Positions 1 through 8,532 of a DNA stretch of 60,077 bases are shown here, piece after piece. The position numbers and the translations under genes were made by a program. Under the pieces are notes generated by a model. That model was not told the DNA's origin and ran no database searches. It saw only the letters and a list, made by a program, of their open reading frames with translations. Numbering within the stretch: the stretch's first letter is position 1; each line of letters starts with the position of its first letter. The stretch comes from Atopostipes sp963558565 (GTDB taxonomy: Bacteria > Bacillota > Bacilli > Lactobacillales > Carnobacteriaceae_A), in the NCBI GenBank assembly GCA_963558565.1, contig CAUWGX010000011.1, positions 1-60,077 of the forward strand. Reading direction: 5' to 3'.

Positions 1-24
1 GCTATAATGGAGTTGAGGGGAGTC
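1..24 (+). repeat. attL: Prophage attachment site, left junction (distal from ssrA)
   Basis: These 24 bases are identical to 39168-39191, which overlap the tmRNA 3' end. Here the match stops after GGGGAGTC and is followed by phage sequence, so this is the displaced copy made by integration. The true left end cannot be seen because the window begins here. Confidence 0.88.
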
Positions 25-59
25 ATCTCACGTTGTCACTGAGCAGTTACCAACACTTT

Positions 60-78
60 TGACCACTTACTGACCACT
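60..78 (+). promoter_or_regulatory. Integrase arm-type repeats, left
   Basis: TGACCACT occurs at 60-67 and 71-78, 11 bp apart. The same motif recurs at the other prophage end with the same 11-bp spacing (39067 and 39078), plus two more copies at 39027 and 39046. Repeats flanking an att core on both sides are typical arm-type binding sites of tyrosine integrases. Binding is inferred. Confidence 0.6.
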
Positions 79-143
79 AATTCATTTTCTCTACCTATTA
101 TATACAAAACTAAGCGGCCTAACCAGTCGCTTTTTTGTTTGCA

Positions 144-181
144 TAAAAAACAAGGGTAGCAGACAACTGTCCACTACCCTT
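144..181 (-). terminator. Terminator of the late/lysis operon
   Basis: An 8-bp stem (152-159 with 174-181, AAGGGTAG/CTACCCTT) has a partly paired loop and is followed on the minus strand by GTTTTTT. It sits 12 bp past the endolysin stop and closes the late operon. The plus-strand reading also ends in a short T-run, so it may work both ways. Confidence 0.8.
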
Positions 182-193
182 TTAGTATATTTA

Positions 194-1462
194 TTAAAAT
201 GTCCCATTATTAAGTCTGCGTTGTAATTCTTTAATTGCTGTAGACGGTCTAGAAACAATACCATCCACTGGTGTGCCCAAGTAACGTTGTAACGCTCTAG
301 TCGTTCCTGCGCCCCAAATTCCATCAGCAGTTACACCGATTGTTTTTTGCAACTCTCGAACAACAGGCGATCCACCTTTGCCGTATTTGACGGCTTTTTG
401 ATTAAAGGCTTTGGTTGCTTGGTTACCACTGTATTGCCCCCACATCTCGCCATCGACAATTAAGCCATAATGGCTTTGTAAGGCTTTGACTACTTCTGGG
501 CCTAGGTAACCATCGACCGTTAAATTATAAGTTTTCGCTCCTGAACCACTAGGTCTTTCACTGTGGAAAGTCCCCCACTGCTCTTTCCCACTACCTGACT
601 CACGATACGGTACATAGAGCGTATTTCCGCTATTTCCAGTGTATTGTAGCCAGCGATAGCCATTGCCCTCATAGACTTTGAAATAGTTAATTGAGCTACC
701 TTTTGGTAGGGTTCCGGTGTGCTTAGCAGACGTTGATGGTGCGTTACGAACCTTAATATCTTCGGTGGCCAAGAAATAAGCATTCTCTTTTTTAACTAGT
801 CGTGCTCCATACAATCCGTCTGATCCAGTTGACGGTTCAGCTGGTTTGCTTGGTTTTGACGGTTTACTTGGTTTAACGGGTTTACCACCTAACCATTTAA
901 CAACTCCTGCCACATCTGCTTGCGCCATATCTTCGATATATTCATTCTGTTTGTTTCCAAAAATCAACTGGAAGTCACTAGCATTTGTCATGAAACCATG
1001 CTCAATTAAAACAGCAGGCATATTCGTTTCTCTGTTAATGTGTAGGTTTGTCCATGTTCCACGAACTCCTGCGTGTAGTCCATTTCCGTGGGTACTATAA
1101 CCCTTCGCTTTGATTTCATTGATAACCGCCTGAGCAAGTGTTTTAGACTTACTAGAAGTGCCCCAATAAAAAGCACAGCGTCCAGACACATTACTAGCTC
1201 CTGCATTAGCGTGTAAAGATAATACTAAATCGACTTTTTCACGATTATATAAGTTCGTTCGAGTGATTAAAGGTACATCTTTTCCATTTAATGGTTGACC
1301 TAAAATAACTTTGTGTCCATTTTGCTCCAATAATTCTTTTACTCGCTTACCTAATTTACGGTTGAAATCGTACTCCGCATATCCTTTTCCGTTTCGATAT
1401 ACACCTTTGTTTGGTGGGAACGTATTCGAACCGTGACCAATATCTAAACCAATATAAGCCAT
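194..1462 (-). CDS. Endolysin: N-acetylmuramoyl-L-alanine amidase
   Basis: 422-residue lysin that cleaves the bond between muramic acid and the stem peptide. The N-terminal half is an Amidase_3 zinc amidase: H10 in LDIGHG, E30, H84 in LSLHANAG and E154 in LIEHGFMT are the expected metal and catalytic residues. A (PKPS)n-type linker near residues 193-208 leads to an SH3-like segment (about 220-295) and C-terminal peptidoglycan-binding-like repeats (VDGYLG, TADGIWG, PVDGIVS). No signal peptide is seen, so export would need the holin. It is the last gene of the late operon and overlaps the holin stop by one base. The family call is firm; the exact cell-wall-binding fold is less certain. Confidence 0.93.
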   Translation of the reverse strand: MAYIGLDIGHGSNTFPPNKGVYRNGKGYAEYDFNRKLGKRVKELLEQNGHKVILGQPLNGKDVPLITRTNLYNREKVDLVLSLHANAGASNVSGRCAFYWGTSSKSKTLAQAVINEIKAKGYSTHGNGLHAGVRGTWTNLHINRETNMPAVLIEHGFMTNASDFQLIFGNKQNEYIEDMAQADVAGVVKWLGGKPVKPSKPSKPSKPAEPSTGSDGLYGARLVKKENAYFLATEDIKVRNAPSTSAKHTGTLPKGSSINYFKVYEGNGYRWLQYTGNSGNTLYVPYRESGSGKEQWGTFHSERPSGSGAKTYNLTVDGYLGPEVVKALQSHYGLIVDGEMWGQYSGNQATKAFNQKAVKYGKGGSPVVRELQKTIGVTADGIWGAGTTRALQRYLGTPVDGIVSRPSTAIKELQRRLNNGTF

Positions 1463-1836
1463 TATTTATCTACTCCTTCTATATGAGATGGAATTTCGTC
1501 TTTTTCTTTCACGCTATTAAGGCCGTCATTCATTGCTTTTACAGACGCTTCAATTAATACATCTAATTCTTCATTACTAATTGGAATGTCGTTCTCATTG
1601 AATAATTTAACGGCTTCATTCTTTGCTTGTTGGAATTTCTCTACACCATCTTCATTGATGTAAATCTGCTCAATCGCATTAACTGCAATGTCCACCAAAT
1701 ACTGTTTATTCTCCAACTTTTCAGTGATGCCCTTCCCCTGTAAATAAACTGCTACCTTCTTCGCTATATAACCTAAAAGCGCCACTAGGATTGTTCCTAG
1801 GGCGCTCACAAATGCATTCATTAATTCTGCTTGCAT
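1462..1836 (-). CDS. Phage holin (LLH family-like)
   Basis: 124 residues with one hydrophobic N-terminal segment (about 8-30, ALGTILVALLGYIAKKV) followed by a charged helical tail, the layout of LLH-type (Lactobacillus phage Lc-Nu/phi-LC3-like) holins. It would form membrane lesions that release the endolysin. GGAGG lies 11 bases before the ATG. It sits directly upstream of the amidase and abuts it, so the two form the lysis cassette. Holins are defined by topology and context as much as by sequence, so the function is inferred from both. Confidence 0.8.
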   Translation of the reverse strand: MQAELMNAFVSALGTILVALLGYIAKKVAVYLQGKGITEKLENKQYLVDIAVNAIEQIYINEDGVEKFQQAKNEAVKLFNENDIPISNEELDVLIEASVKAMNDGLNSVKEKDEIPSHIEGVDK

Positions 1837-1851
1837 TGTTTATTTTTCCTC

Positions 1852-2256
1852 CTAATGTTTCTCTTTGTACTTCACTGTGGTAATTCCATTCTTCGTTTCT
1901 AAAGCGATTAAGCGCCCGTTATGCTCGTTTAACTGCTTCGCATGAGACTGTAGCTCTTCGTCATGTTCACCGATTCTAAGCGTGTTCTCGTCACTTATAC
2001 GATGTAGTAACTTTCTATCTTCTTCACTATGTTCTGAGAAATCAAGCAACCCCTGAATCGATTGATTTAAAGGTTCGTTTTTTTCGGTTATCAATAAAAT
2101 CATTTCTTCTTGACGCTTCTTTGCTTCTTGCTCTCTTTTCCGCTCTCTAGGCTCGCCAATAAACTTGTTGTATATCCATATCAAAGCACTACCCACAACG
2201 GTTAGTGAACCGATTAGAGACGCTAGCGTGCCTATATTTGTTACTATGACTTCCAT
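1852..2256 (-). CDS. Membrane-anchored coiled-coil protein of the lysis region
   Basis: 134 residues from the ATG at 2256, chosen because AAAGGAG lies just upstream; an in-frame start at 2274 would sit on a terminator stem. One transmembrane helix (roughly residues 8-28, LASLIGSLTVVGSALIWIY) is followed by a long charged coiled coil rich in E, K and R. Proteins of this type beside holins are annotated as holin-like, XhlA-like or hypothetical. It may be a second holin component or a lysis regulator, but nothing in the sequence decides this. It is separated from the tail genes by a terminator at 2274-2306. Confidence 0.65.
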   Translation of the reverse strand: MEVIVTNIGTLASLIGSLTVVGSALIWIYNKFIGEPRERKREQEAKKRQEEMILLITEKNEPLNQSIQGLLDFSEHSEEDRKLLHRISDENTLRIGEHDEELQSHAKQLNEHNGRLIALETKNGITTVKYKEKH

Positions 2257-2273
2257 TCTCCAACTCCTTTCCA

Positions 2274-2306
2274 AAATAAAAAGGCTAGCCCGTCAGGACT
2301 AACCTT
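2274..2306 (-). terminator. Terminator between tail and lysis genes
   Basis: An 11-bp stem (2281-2291 with 2296-2306, including G-U pairs) with a 4-base loop GTCA is followed on the minus strand by TTTATTTT. It follows the stop at 2317 and precedes the lysis genes, so it may lower lysis gene transcription unless read through. Confidence 0.75.
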
Positions 2307-2316
2307 TGTGTTTTAA

Positions 2317-2568
2317 TTATTCTTCTTCTTCAGCAGCTTGCTCACTCAATCGATCTTCCGTGTCCCAAACAATGTCCTGAAACTCCGCTTGGTCACTGCG
2401 TACAACCAGTTTATTTGCGTCGTATAACTCTTTATTTCGAATGGAGAGACTAATACCGCTGCCTACCCCATCATTCGGTACTCGAGCGCTAAAAGTTGTA
2501 ATAACTTCGTCCTCTAATTTACTGTCACCTGTCAACGTTACTGATTCCTGAATGTTGTCTAAAGCCAT
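2317..2568 (-). CDS. Small phage protein of unknown function, tail-lysis junction
   Basis: 83 residues, acidic, ending in a glutamate-rich tail. No transmembrane segment or known motif. The sequence reads as a short beta-rich domain (SVTLTGDS, ITTFSARVPND, ISLSIRNKEL). It is two bases downstream of the DUF1617-like gene and closed by a terminator, so it is probably translated as the last tail-region product. I do not recognise the family. A minor tail or fibre accessory role would fit the position, but that is only context. Confidence 0.6.
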   Translation of the reverse strand: MALDNIQESVTLTGDSKLEDEVITTFSARVPNDGVGSGISLSIRNKELYDANKLVVRSDQAEFQDIVWDTEDRLSEQAAEEEE

Positions 2569-2570
2569 AA

Positions 2571-3020
2571 TTATTCATTCTCCTTTTCTTTTTCTTCATT
2601 TTCTTCATAAGCCGTCATTAATAAATCATAAGCATAAGCATCTTGTCCTTTGAGCGGTATCTCTAACTTATCTAATTCCTTAAACATCGCCTCGTATTTC
2701 GTGGAATATTCTGTAAATGAAACTTCGGCAGTTTCTTGTTGTAAGTCTGCGACTCGCTCATTTAAAGTCTTTTTATCTTCTTCCGTGAGCGTTTCTAGCG
2801 GAATTAATTTATCACCATCCTGTCTAAGGTTGCCTTCTTTATCTACTTCGAAATAATCCTTTTGAATTGTTTGTAAATCCTCAAGGTATTCTTTGTTTTT
2901 CTCCTCCAATCTGCTGTTAAATTTTGATCGCCCACGACTTGCTTGACCTACCAACTCCACATCTTTCAAAAAGTTAAAAACTGGTATAACTTCGATATTT
3001 CTGATTTCAATTGTTTTCAT
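2571..3020 (-). CDS. DUF1617-like phage protein
   Basis: 149 residues, highly charged and predicted helical, with the opening KTIEIRNIEVIPVFNFLKD and a helical middle (RSKFNSRLEEKNKEYLEDL). Length, opening and position straight after the tail fibre gene match DUF1617 proteins of Lactobacillales siphophages, whose role is unknown. It abuts the 3021 stop of the tail gene, so translation is likely coupled. A chaperone or baseplate accessory role is possible but not shown. Confidence 0.6.
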   Translation of the reverse strand: MKTIEIRNIEVIPVFNFLKDVELVGQASRGRSKFNSRLEEKNKEYLEDLQTIQKDYFEVDKEGNLRQDGDKLIPLETLTEEDKKTLNERVADLQQETAEVSFTEYSTKYEAMFKELDKLEIPLKGQDAYAYDLLMTAYEENEEKEKENE

Positions 3021-6000
3021 TTATGCAACTTTCCTTTCCAATTCTTTAATTTTTTGATTTGCTTCTTCTAATTCTTTTTCTAAACTTTCTATGCGACTAT
3101 CATGGTTATCTAATGTTTCTTGGTGTTCTTCTATACCTATATAAGCGGCACTTGCGAGTTCTAAGGTGTTTTCGTGTTGAATGGCTAGTTGTTTAACACC
3201 AATTGTATTAACCATCACTTGTTTCCCCATGTTAATTTCCCACTTGTCATTTAACTTATCATAACCACTGATAAACGGTGTATCTTGAGCGATTAACCCA
3301 ATTTGAGTTTCTTGAGTTTTGTCTGGAGATTTCCAGTTATATGTGACTGGATTAATGATCTCGAAAAAGTCTTCAAGTATATTGTCAGTATAATCATGGA
3401 TATTTGTTTTTAATCTTCGATCTGATTCCCCGCGAATTGCATTCCCATTCATTGAAATATCTCTCTGGAAATAAACTCGACTATTATCCATGTACATTAC
3501 GCGACTATAGCCGCCACCAGCCCAATCTGCGTTACCAATCCCGAAGGATACTCCACTTCGACCTTTGACGGTTGCTCGATTATTTCCATCATTTAAAAAT
3601 GTGATAGCTCCACTCTCATCACCGAAATGTACGGCTCGAACACGCCGAACTTTAAAGATATCATGGTTTCCAGCATCAATTGCGCCGCCGCGAAGACGAA
3701 CAGTTCCCATCATCCATATCTCACTCGTACGTAAATACATTTCGTCAGATCCCGGATAGATTTCTAATGGACTTCTGTAGCCATTTGATGTGAGCGATCG
3801 GATACTAAAATTCGCCCCCAGGGTAGTTGTGATGGTATAAAACGGACTTGTAGTCCCTGAATTGTAACCAATATAGCCAATTGTCGCTTGATTAGGTTGT
3901 CTTGATAAAAAGACCCCGTTTTGTACAAGAGCCTCTGAACGATCTGAAGCAATGGAGTGTAAACCACTTCCCGTAATCCGTACTCCACCTCCTGCAGCTT
4001 CGTTCCAGTAAGACTGTACAAATTCTGTTGCATTACCAACCGCCGTGTTGAAATCGAGGTTGATGACTCTTACATTTGCACCGTTTAATGTACCAACTGT
4101 TACTTTATCTGCCGAAATATCTCCAGCCACCATACGATTTGTGATAATGCCGTCGTCGATTGTAGTCGACGAGCCGACATGGACCTTGGCAGCGTCTAAA
4201 AGAATGCCTTCGCTAGATAAATTGATTTGCGCAATAACTTCATCTTTTTGAACAACTCGAGCATTTATATTATCTTCTGTAATTGATAATTGAGCACCTA
4301 CCCAATCTCTATCAGCCGTTTTTCGCCAATCCTCCCAAGTTGTTCCTAATCCAGTCCTCTCCCACACTCCATGGTCCGTAGTTAAAGTTTGTTTTATTCG
4401 TCCTCCTGAAGAATTTCTCCAAGGAATAATTGTTTCCAGTACTCCGTAAGTTCCTTCTCCAGAGATACCCAGTATGGAATTACGTTTAAATTCTCGAACT
4501 GTTTCTTGTCGGTAATTATCGAGATACCACTCAGGAGTTTCATTGTCTTCACGTGTATCCTTTATTGTTTTGTCTGACTGGATCAATGAGTTTACTTGCG
4601 AACTGGTTACTTTAGTATCTACAAGGTTACTCAACTGCGTCACCTGCGACTGACTCGCTTTACTTGCAACGGTTGTTTGTAAGCCATTGATGTTTAATTC
4701 CATCGTAGCTATATCGCCTTCGATATTTCCAACCGTACTTTTAATACTATCAATCGTCTGACTTTGTGCTGTGACACGCCCATCGATACTACTTACCGTT
4801 TGTTTAAAGCTATCAAACGTCTGCGTCCACTCAGTTTCGATGTGGTCAAATCGTGCGAGGGTGTCTTCGGGTGCTGGTGTCCAAGGGGTTATTTTATTTC
4901 CTTGTTCAAGTTGAAATCTACTTAACCATATAGTGGTATCTTTGGATAACCTTCCGTAGAAGAATGGTTTGAACTCGATACCTTTCTCATCCACAGTTTT
5001 AAAACTAATAATTATTCTATTCCATTCGTTCGGTGTAGTAGACTTTGGTGACAATAGTTTCATGTCTTTTCTACCACCAGCTGCATTACCACCAAACCTC
5101 ACGTGAGTGTGTAGGGGAAAGTTATAAGTTACTTCAATACTATCTTCCGAATAGATATAGGCCGAATAAATATATTCGGTATTAGGCTCTAATAAAAAGT
5201 AGCTATTATCACCTTGCCCCTCAAGATACGCTCTATTTCCACTGGGACTATCACCAATAATCTTAATTGCTTCAATTCCATTTACTGTCTCAGTTACACT
5301 ACCCCTAGAAGCCCAATTAGTGGAATTTACATTGGATAAATCACTGTCTCTTAATAAGTTCCTTCCACCCACACTAATATCATCAATAGCATTCTCAATG
5401 TCTGTATTCCAAACCCTCGAATTAACCTTTCCAGCAACCGCATCAAACTCAGTACCTAAACTGTTTACGGTGCCTGCTAGGGTGTCGACTGTATCTTGAT
5501 TGGCTTTAGCCGATATACGACCATCCATGTTGCTGATTTGTGTCGTGTGAGTCCTGACTGTTCCGCTTAAGTCGTTGTAGTCAGATTCCACACGTTGGAC
5601 GGTTGAATTAAAGCCGTTAACCGTGTTTTCTAACGTTACAACTTTCGCTTCATAACCTTGGACGTCTTCTTGGTAGGTCGCAATTTCACTAGTTAAGCCA
5701 TCAACACTATTTCTAAATTGACTGACTTGTGTGGCGTATTGACTGACCACATTGCCATATTCATCCAGTTCGATTTCATAGTTAGCCACCGTACTGTTCA
5801 GACCATCCACCGTGTTCTTAAACGTTGATACTTGGCTTTCATATCTCGAAACATCATCTGCGTAACCAGCAACTTCATCGCCATAACTAGCGACGGTGCT
5901 TTCAAAGCCGTCTACTGTATTCCGCATGGAGCTGACTTCAGTTGCATAGCTGTCCACCAAGTTGCCGTATTCATCTAATTCAACTTCATAATTTGCAACG

Positions 6001-7763
6001 GTACTTGCGTAACCATCAACACTATTCCTGAACTCGCTGACTTGCCCCTCATAATTATTCACGACTTGATTAAAACCGTCCACGGTCACTTCAAAATCGC
6101 TGACCTGACCCGCTAAATCATTGGCTAATCCTTTGACTTCATTGGCGGTGCTTATCGCACTGTCCGCCGTATTCACTGCACTCCGCGCGTCAGTCATCGC
6201 GGTGTTTGCACCGCTTAGTGCATCGAGTGCGTGGTCACGAGCGACATCAGCGCTTGCTTGGGCGGCGTTGCTGATGGATTGGACGCTTGAGATTGTTTCG
6301 TCTAATGTAGTAAACCCAGCGTTTTCAACGGCTACATCGATTTGTTCAACGGCGTGATCAGCTTGTTCTTTGGCTTCTTTGAGGTCTTGTTGTTGTTCAG
6401 CGATTTTTCGAGCGTTTTCGTCTCGTTCGTACGTGTCAATCGTGATTATCCAATCGTCACCATTCCACATAAGCCATTGTGTGTGGCCATTTTGCGTTGG
6501 GTGGTCTCTAACCCACTGGTCACCTACACGTTTTCTGTCTGGCTCTACATTACTAAAGGTAATGACGTTCATTCCATCAGCTGTTTTAACAACATGACTA
6601 ATTTCTTCGCGAACCAACGATTGTTCTCTATTAATATTATTAATTGTTCGCTGTGTTCGTGCGGCACGTTCTTTACGACTTTCATAAACTTTGTCGCCCA
6701 ATTCAACTGGTGTACGTTCTGGGAATAAATAATTACGTTCCAGCTTCGAAATCCTTGTTTCATAATGTAAACCTAAGTCGTAACGGTGGATTCCAACGAC
6801 TTCGCCTAACTCAACCTTGCCAATATCTGCAACGGTTGTTTCATATTGCACCAGTGGCCTAATCCTGTGGACTAATTCATTGTATGTTGCTCGCAGTAAT
6901 TCTTCGGGTTCTTCTATTTCAGTATCTTCAAACACACCCAAAGCAGGCGATTTACTACCGTCTGGCATATTAATACCAAACTCATCCGTAGCATTTGGAA
7001 TCTCCACGTAATTTTGCCCGCGTGGTTTGTTTACTGGATCCCCATTACTTATTTTCCATTCCACATCTTCAAATGTAATCGCTCGACCAAAGCCATCTCC
7101 GACTTCTTCGCCGCGACCACGTCCAATTAGTGCTGTGTAGACCTCTGAACGCTCAATCGTACCCTTAACATTCAATAAATTACTTCCATGAGTGAATCGT
7201 TTCATTGTGCGCGCACCACGTCGATGGTAAGCTTCTACCCATTTATCTGTGATTTTCTGGCCACTAATTTCAACCTTGAATACTAATTCAATACCAAAGT
7301 GTACAGATATTTCTTTTAGCACTTCTAATACTGGTAAGAAGTAGAAATGCAACGTGGATTGTGATGTTTCGTCCACATATCCTAGTCGCCAGCCCGTTCC
7401 AGACAGTGCCTGTTCTAACATAAAGCTAGCTTGTCTGTCTCTTGGGGCATTTTCCTTAACAACAAAGTGCTTCAATTCTTTATAACCTAATTGTGTGCCT
7501 TCCAATACAACGGTATTTTCATTTGTTATAGGCTGATTCACATAATACATGTGAAATTGATTATTATCGTCTAAATCTTTGACCGCCATAAAATGAATTT
7601 CTTCTACATCTTTAAAAGTCTCTAATCGATATTCAGCTGTAAAGCGATCAATTGGTAAATCATTTTCTTGCAATTCCTCTTTCTGTCGCGCTTCTACCAA
7701 ATCTTTTTCGGGTATGATTTTAATTAAATCTTGATTGTAATCAAATAAATACAACGAGGTCAT
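3021..7763 (-). CDS. Tail tip/receptor-binding fibre with Tal N-terminus and S74 chaperone
   Basis: 1580-residue tail protein. Residues 1 to about 370 resemble the prophage endopeptidase tail (Tal) domain that closes the tail tip. A long stretch (about 450-800) repeats VDGF.STV.NYE.ELDEYGN-type units that should form a trimeric coiled coil. Then come a carbohydrate-binding-module-like block opening VGGRNLLRDSD, a pyocin-knob-like block (TWEDWRKTADRDW) and a beta-rich fibre. The C-terminus opens SDRRLKTNIHDY, the S/K motif of Peptidase_S74 intramolecular chaperones, which trim themselves after trimer assembly. A short coiled coil ends the protein. Its position after Dit fits a host-binding fibre fused to the tip protein. 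Receptor specificity cannot be told. Confidence 0.88.
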   Translation of the reverse strand: MTSLYLFDYNQDLIKIIPEKDLVEARQKEELQENDLPIDRFTAEYRLETFKDVEEIHFMAVKDLDDNNQFHMYYVNQPITNENTVVLEGTQLGYKELKHFVVKENAPRDRQASFMLEQALSGTGWRLGYVDETSQSTLHFYFLPVLEVLKEISVHFGIELVFKVEISGQKITDKWVEAYHRRGARTMKRFTHGSNLLNVKGTIERSEVYTALIGRGRGEEVGDGFGRAITFEDVEWKISNGDPVNKPRGQNYVEIPNATDEFGINMPDGSKSPALGVFEDTEIEEPEELLRATYNELVHRIRPLVQYETTVADIGKVELGEVVGIHRYDLGLHYETRISKLERNYLFPERTPVELGDKVYESRKERAARTQRTINNINREQSLVREEISHVVKTADGMNVITFSNVEPDRKRVGDQWVRDHPTQNGHTQWLMWNGDDWIITIDTYERDENARKIAEQQQDLKEAKEQADHAVEQIDVAVENAGFTTLDETISSVQSISNAAQASADVARDHALDALSGANTAMTDARSAVNTADSAISTANEVKGLANDLAGQVSDFEVTVDGFNQVVNNYEGQVSEFRNSVDGYASTVANYEVELDEYGNLVDSYATEVSSMRNTVDGFESTVASYGDEVAGYADDVSRYESQVSTFKNTVDGLNSTVANYEIELDEYGNVVSQYATQVSQFRNSVDGLTSEIATYQEDVQGYEAKVVTLENTVNGFNSTVQRVESDYNDLSGTVRTHTTQISNMDGRISAKANQDTVDTLAGTVNSLGTEFDAVAGKVNSRVWNTDIENAIDDISVGGRNLLRDSDLSNVNSTNWASRGSVTETVNGIEAIKIIGDSPSGNRAYLEGQGDNSYFLLEPNTEYIYSAYIYSEDSIEVTYNFPLHTHVRFGGNAAGGRKDMKLLSPKSTTPNEWNRIIISFKTVDEKGIEFKPFFYGRLSKDTTIWLSRFQLEQGNKITPWTPAPEDTLARFDHIETEWTQTFDSFKQTVSSIDGRVTAQSQTIDSIKSTVGNIEGDIATMELNINGLQTTVASKASQSQVTQLSNLVDTKVTSSQVNSLIQSDKTIKDTREDNETPEWYLDNYRQETVREFKRNSILGISGEGTYGVLETIIPWRNSSGGRIKQTLTTDHGVWERTGLGTTWEDWRKTADRDWVGAQLSITEDNINARVVQKDEVIAQINLSSEGILLDAAKVHVGSSTTIDDGIITNRMVAGDISADKVTVGTLNGANVRVINLDFNTAVGNATEFVQSYWNEAAGGGVRITGSGLHSIASDRSEALVQNGVFLSRQPNQATIGYIGYNSGTTSPFYTITTTLGANFSIRSLTSNGYRSPLEIYPGSDEMYLRTSEIWMMGTVRLRGGAIDAGNHDIFKVRRVRAVHFGDESGAITFLNDGNNRATVKGRSGVSFGIGNADWAGGGYSRVMYMDNSRVYFQRDISMNGNAIRGESDRRLKTNIHDYTDNILEDFFEIINPVTYNWKSPDKTQETQIGLIAQDTPFISGYDKLNDKWEINMGKQVMVNTIGVKQLAIQHENTLELASAAYIGIEEHQETLDNHDSRIESLEKELEEANQKIKELERKVA

Positions 7764-8521
7764 TATTTTATCTCCCTCATTTCTACTTTTAAACTTCCGT
7801 TTGACGTGGTAATTGTTTGACCGTTCTTAATTTCAAAGTTTTCAAAATCAGAATGTAAGTCAATGAAATCACGTCTTTCACGTCCGTTAAATAATAATTC
7901 TTGTTCTTTGACGAATAATTCAATACGTGAGCCAGCATTCATTTCGCCACGCAGTTGTATCGTTTGTTCGCCATTCGTAATATCAATAGCGTTTGTCGCG
8001 CTATCTGTAACCACAGTTATTTTTTCTGGATACGTCTTATAGAACGTATCAATATTAATTTCTCCATTTGTTTCTGTTAATTTACTGTATTTCTCAGGGT
8101 CTGGACAAAAAATAGTAAAGCTAGATACAACAGTTAATCGCTCTGGCGGAATACTTTCAGCACCCTCAAACTCGCCAAAATATACCGTATCTGGCTCGTC
8201 CAAGAAACGAATAGGTACTAAGTCATCAGAATGCAGATAACGCCTTAGCTCATTATATTTAGCCTGCAATTCTTCTGCCGTACTTGCTTCAAGTTTGTAT
8301 TGAACAGTGATTACGCGGCTTGGTTTGGTCTTTCCATAACGAATTGACCCATCACCAGAACGTCTATCGCTTTGAATGTCATAACTTAACATTTCTCGGC
8401 CACTCACATTTAATGTCTGATAACCGTCAATTTCTTCTAAATATCTATCGTTAAAAATCATAGCAACAGAAGACAACGTTTGTGTTGGTTGCTTCTGTTC
8501 TGTTGGTTGTATAAATTTCAT
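7763..8521 (-). CDS. Distal tail protein (Dit)
   Basis: 252 residues matching siphovirus Dit (PF05709-type). The N-terminal half carries the typical DGYQTLNVSGREM and SRVITVQYKLEA strands followed by helix EELQAKYNELRRYLH. The C-terminal half is a galectin-like beta domain. Dit forms a hexameric ring that joins the tail tube to the Tal tip. The gene lies between tape measure and Tal, as in nearly all Gram-positive siphophages, and its stop overlaps the Tal start region by one base. Confidence is high from sequence plus order. Confidence 0.88.
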   Translation of the reverse strand: MKFIQPTEQKQPTQTLSSVAMIFNDRYLEEIDGYQTLNVSGREMLSYDIQSDRRSGDGSIRYGKTKPSRVITVQYKLEASTAEELQAKYNELRRYLHSDDLVPIRFLDEPDTVYFGEFEGAESIPPERLTVVSSFTIFCPDPEKYSKLTETNGEINIDTFYKTYPEKITVVTDSATNAIDITNGEQTIQLRGEMNAGSRIELFVKEQELLFNGRERRDFIDLHSDFENFEIKNGQTITTSNGSLKVEMREIK

Positions 8522-8532
8522 TTCGTTGCCTC

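Noticed and set aside
5500..6300. Rearrangement hot spot in the tail fibre repeats
   Set aside because: Repeats are explained as coiled-coil units; no inverted repeats or invertase gene nearby support phase variation.
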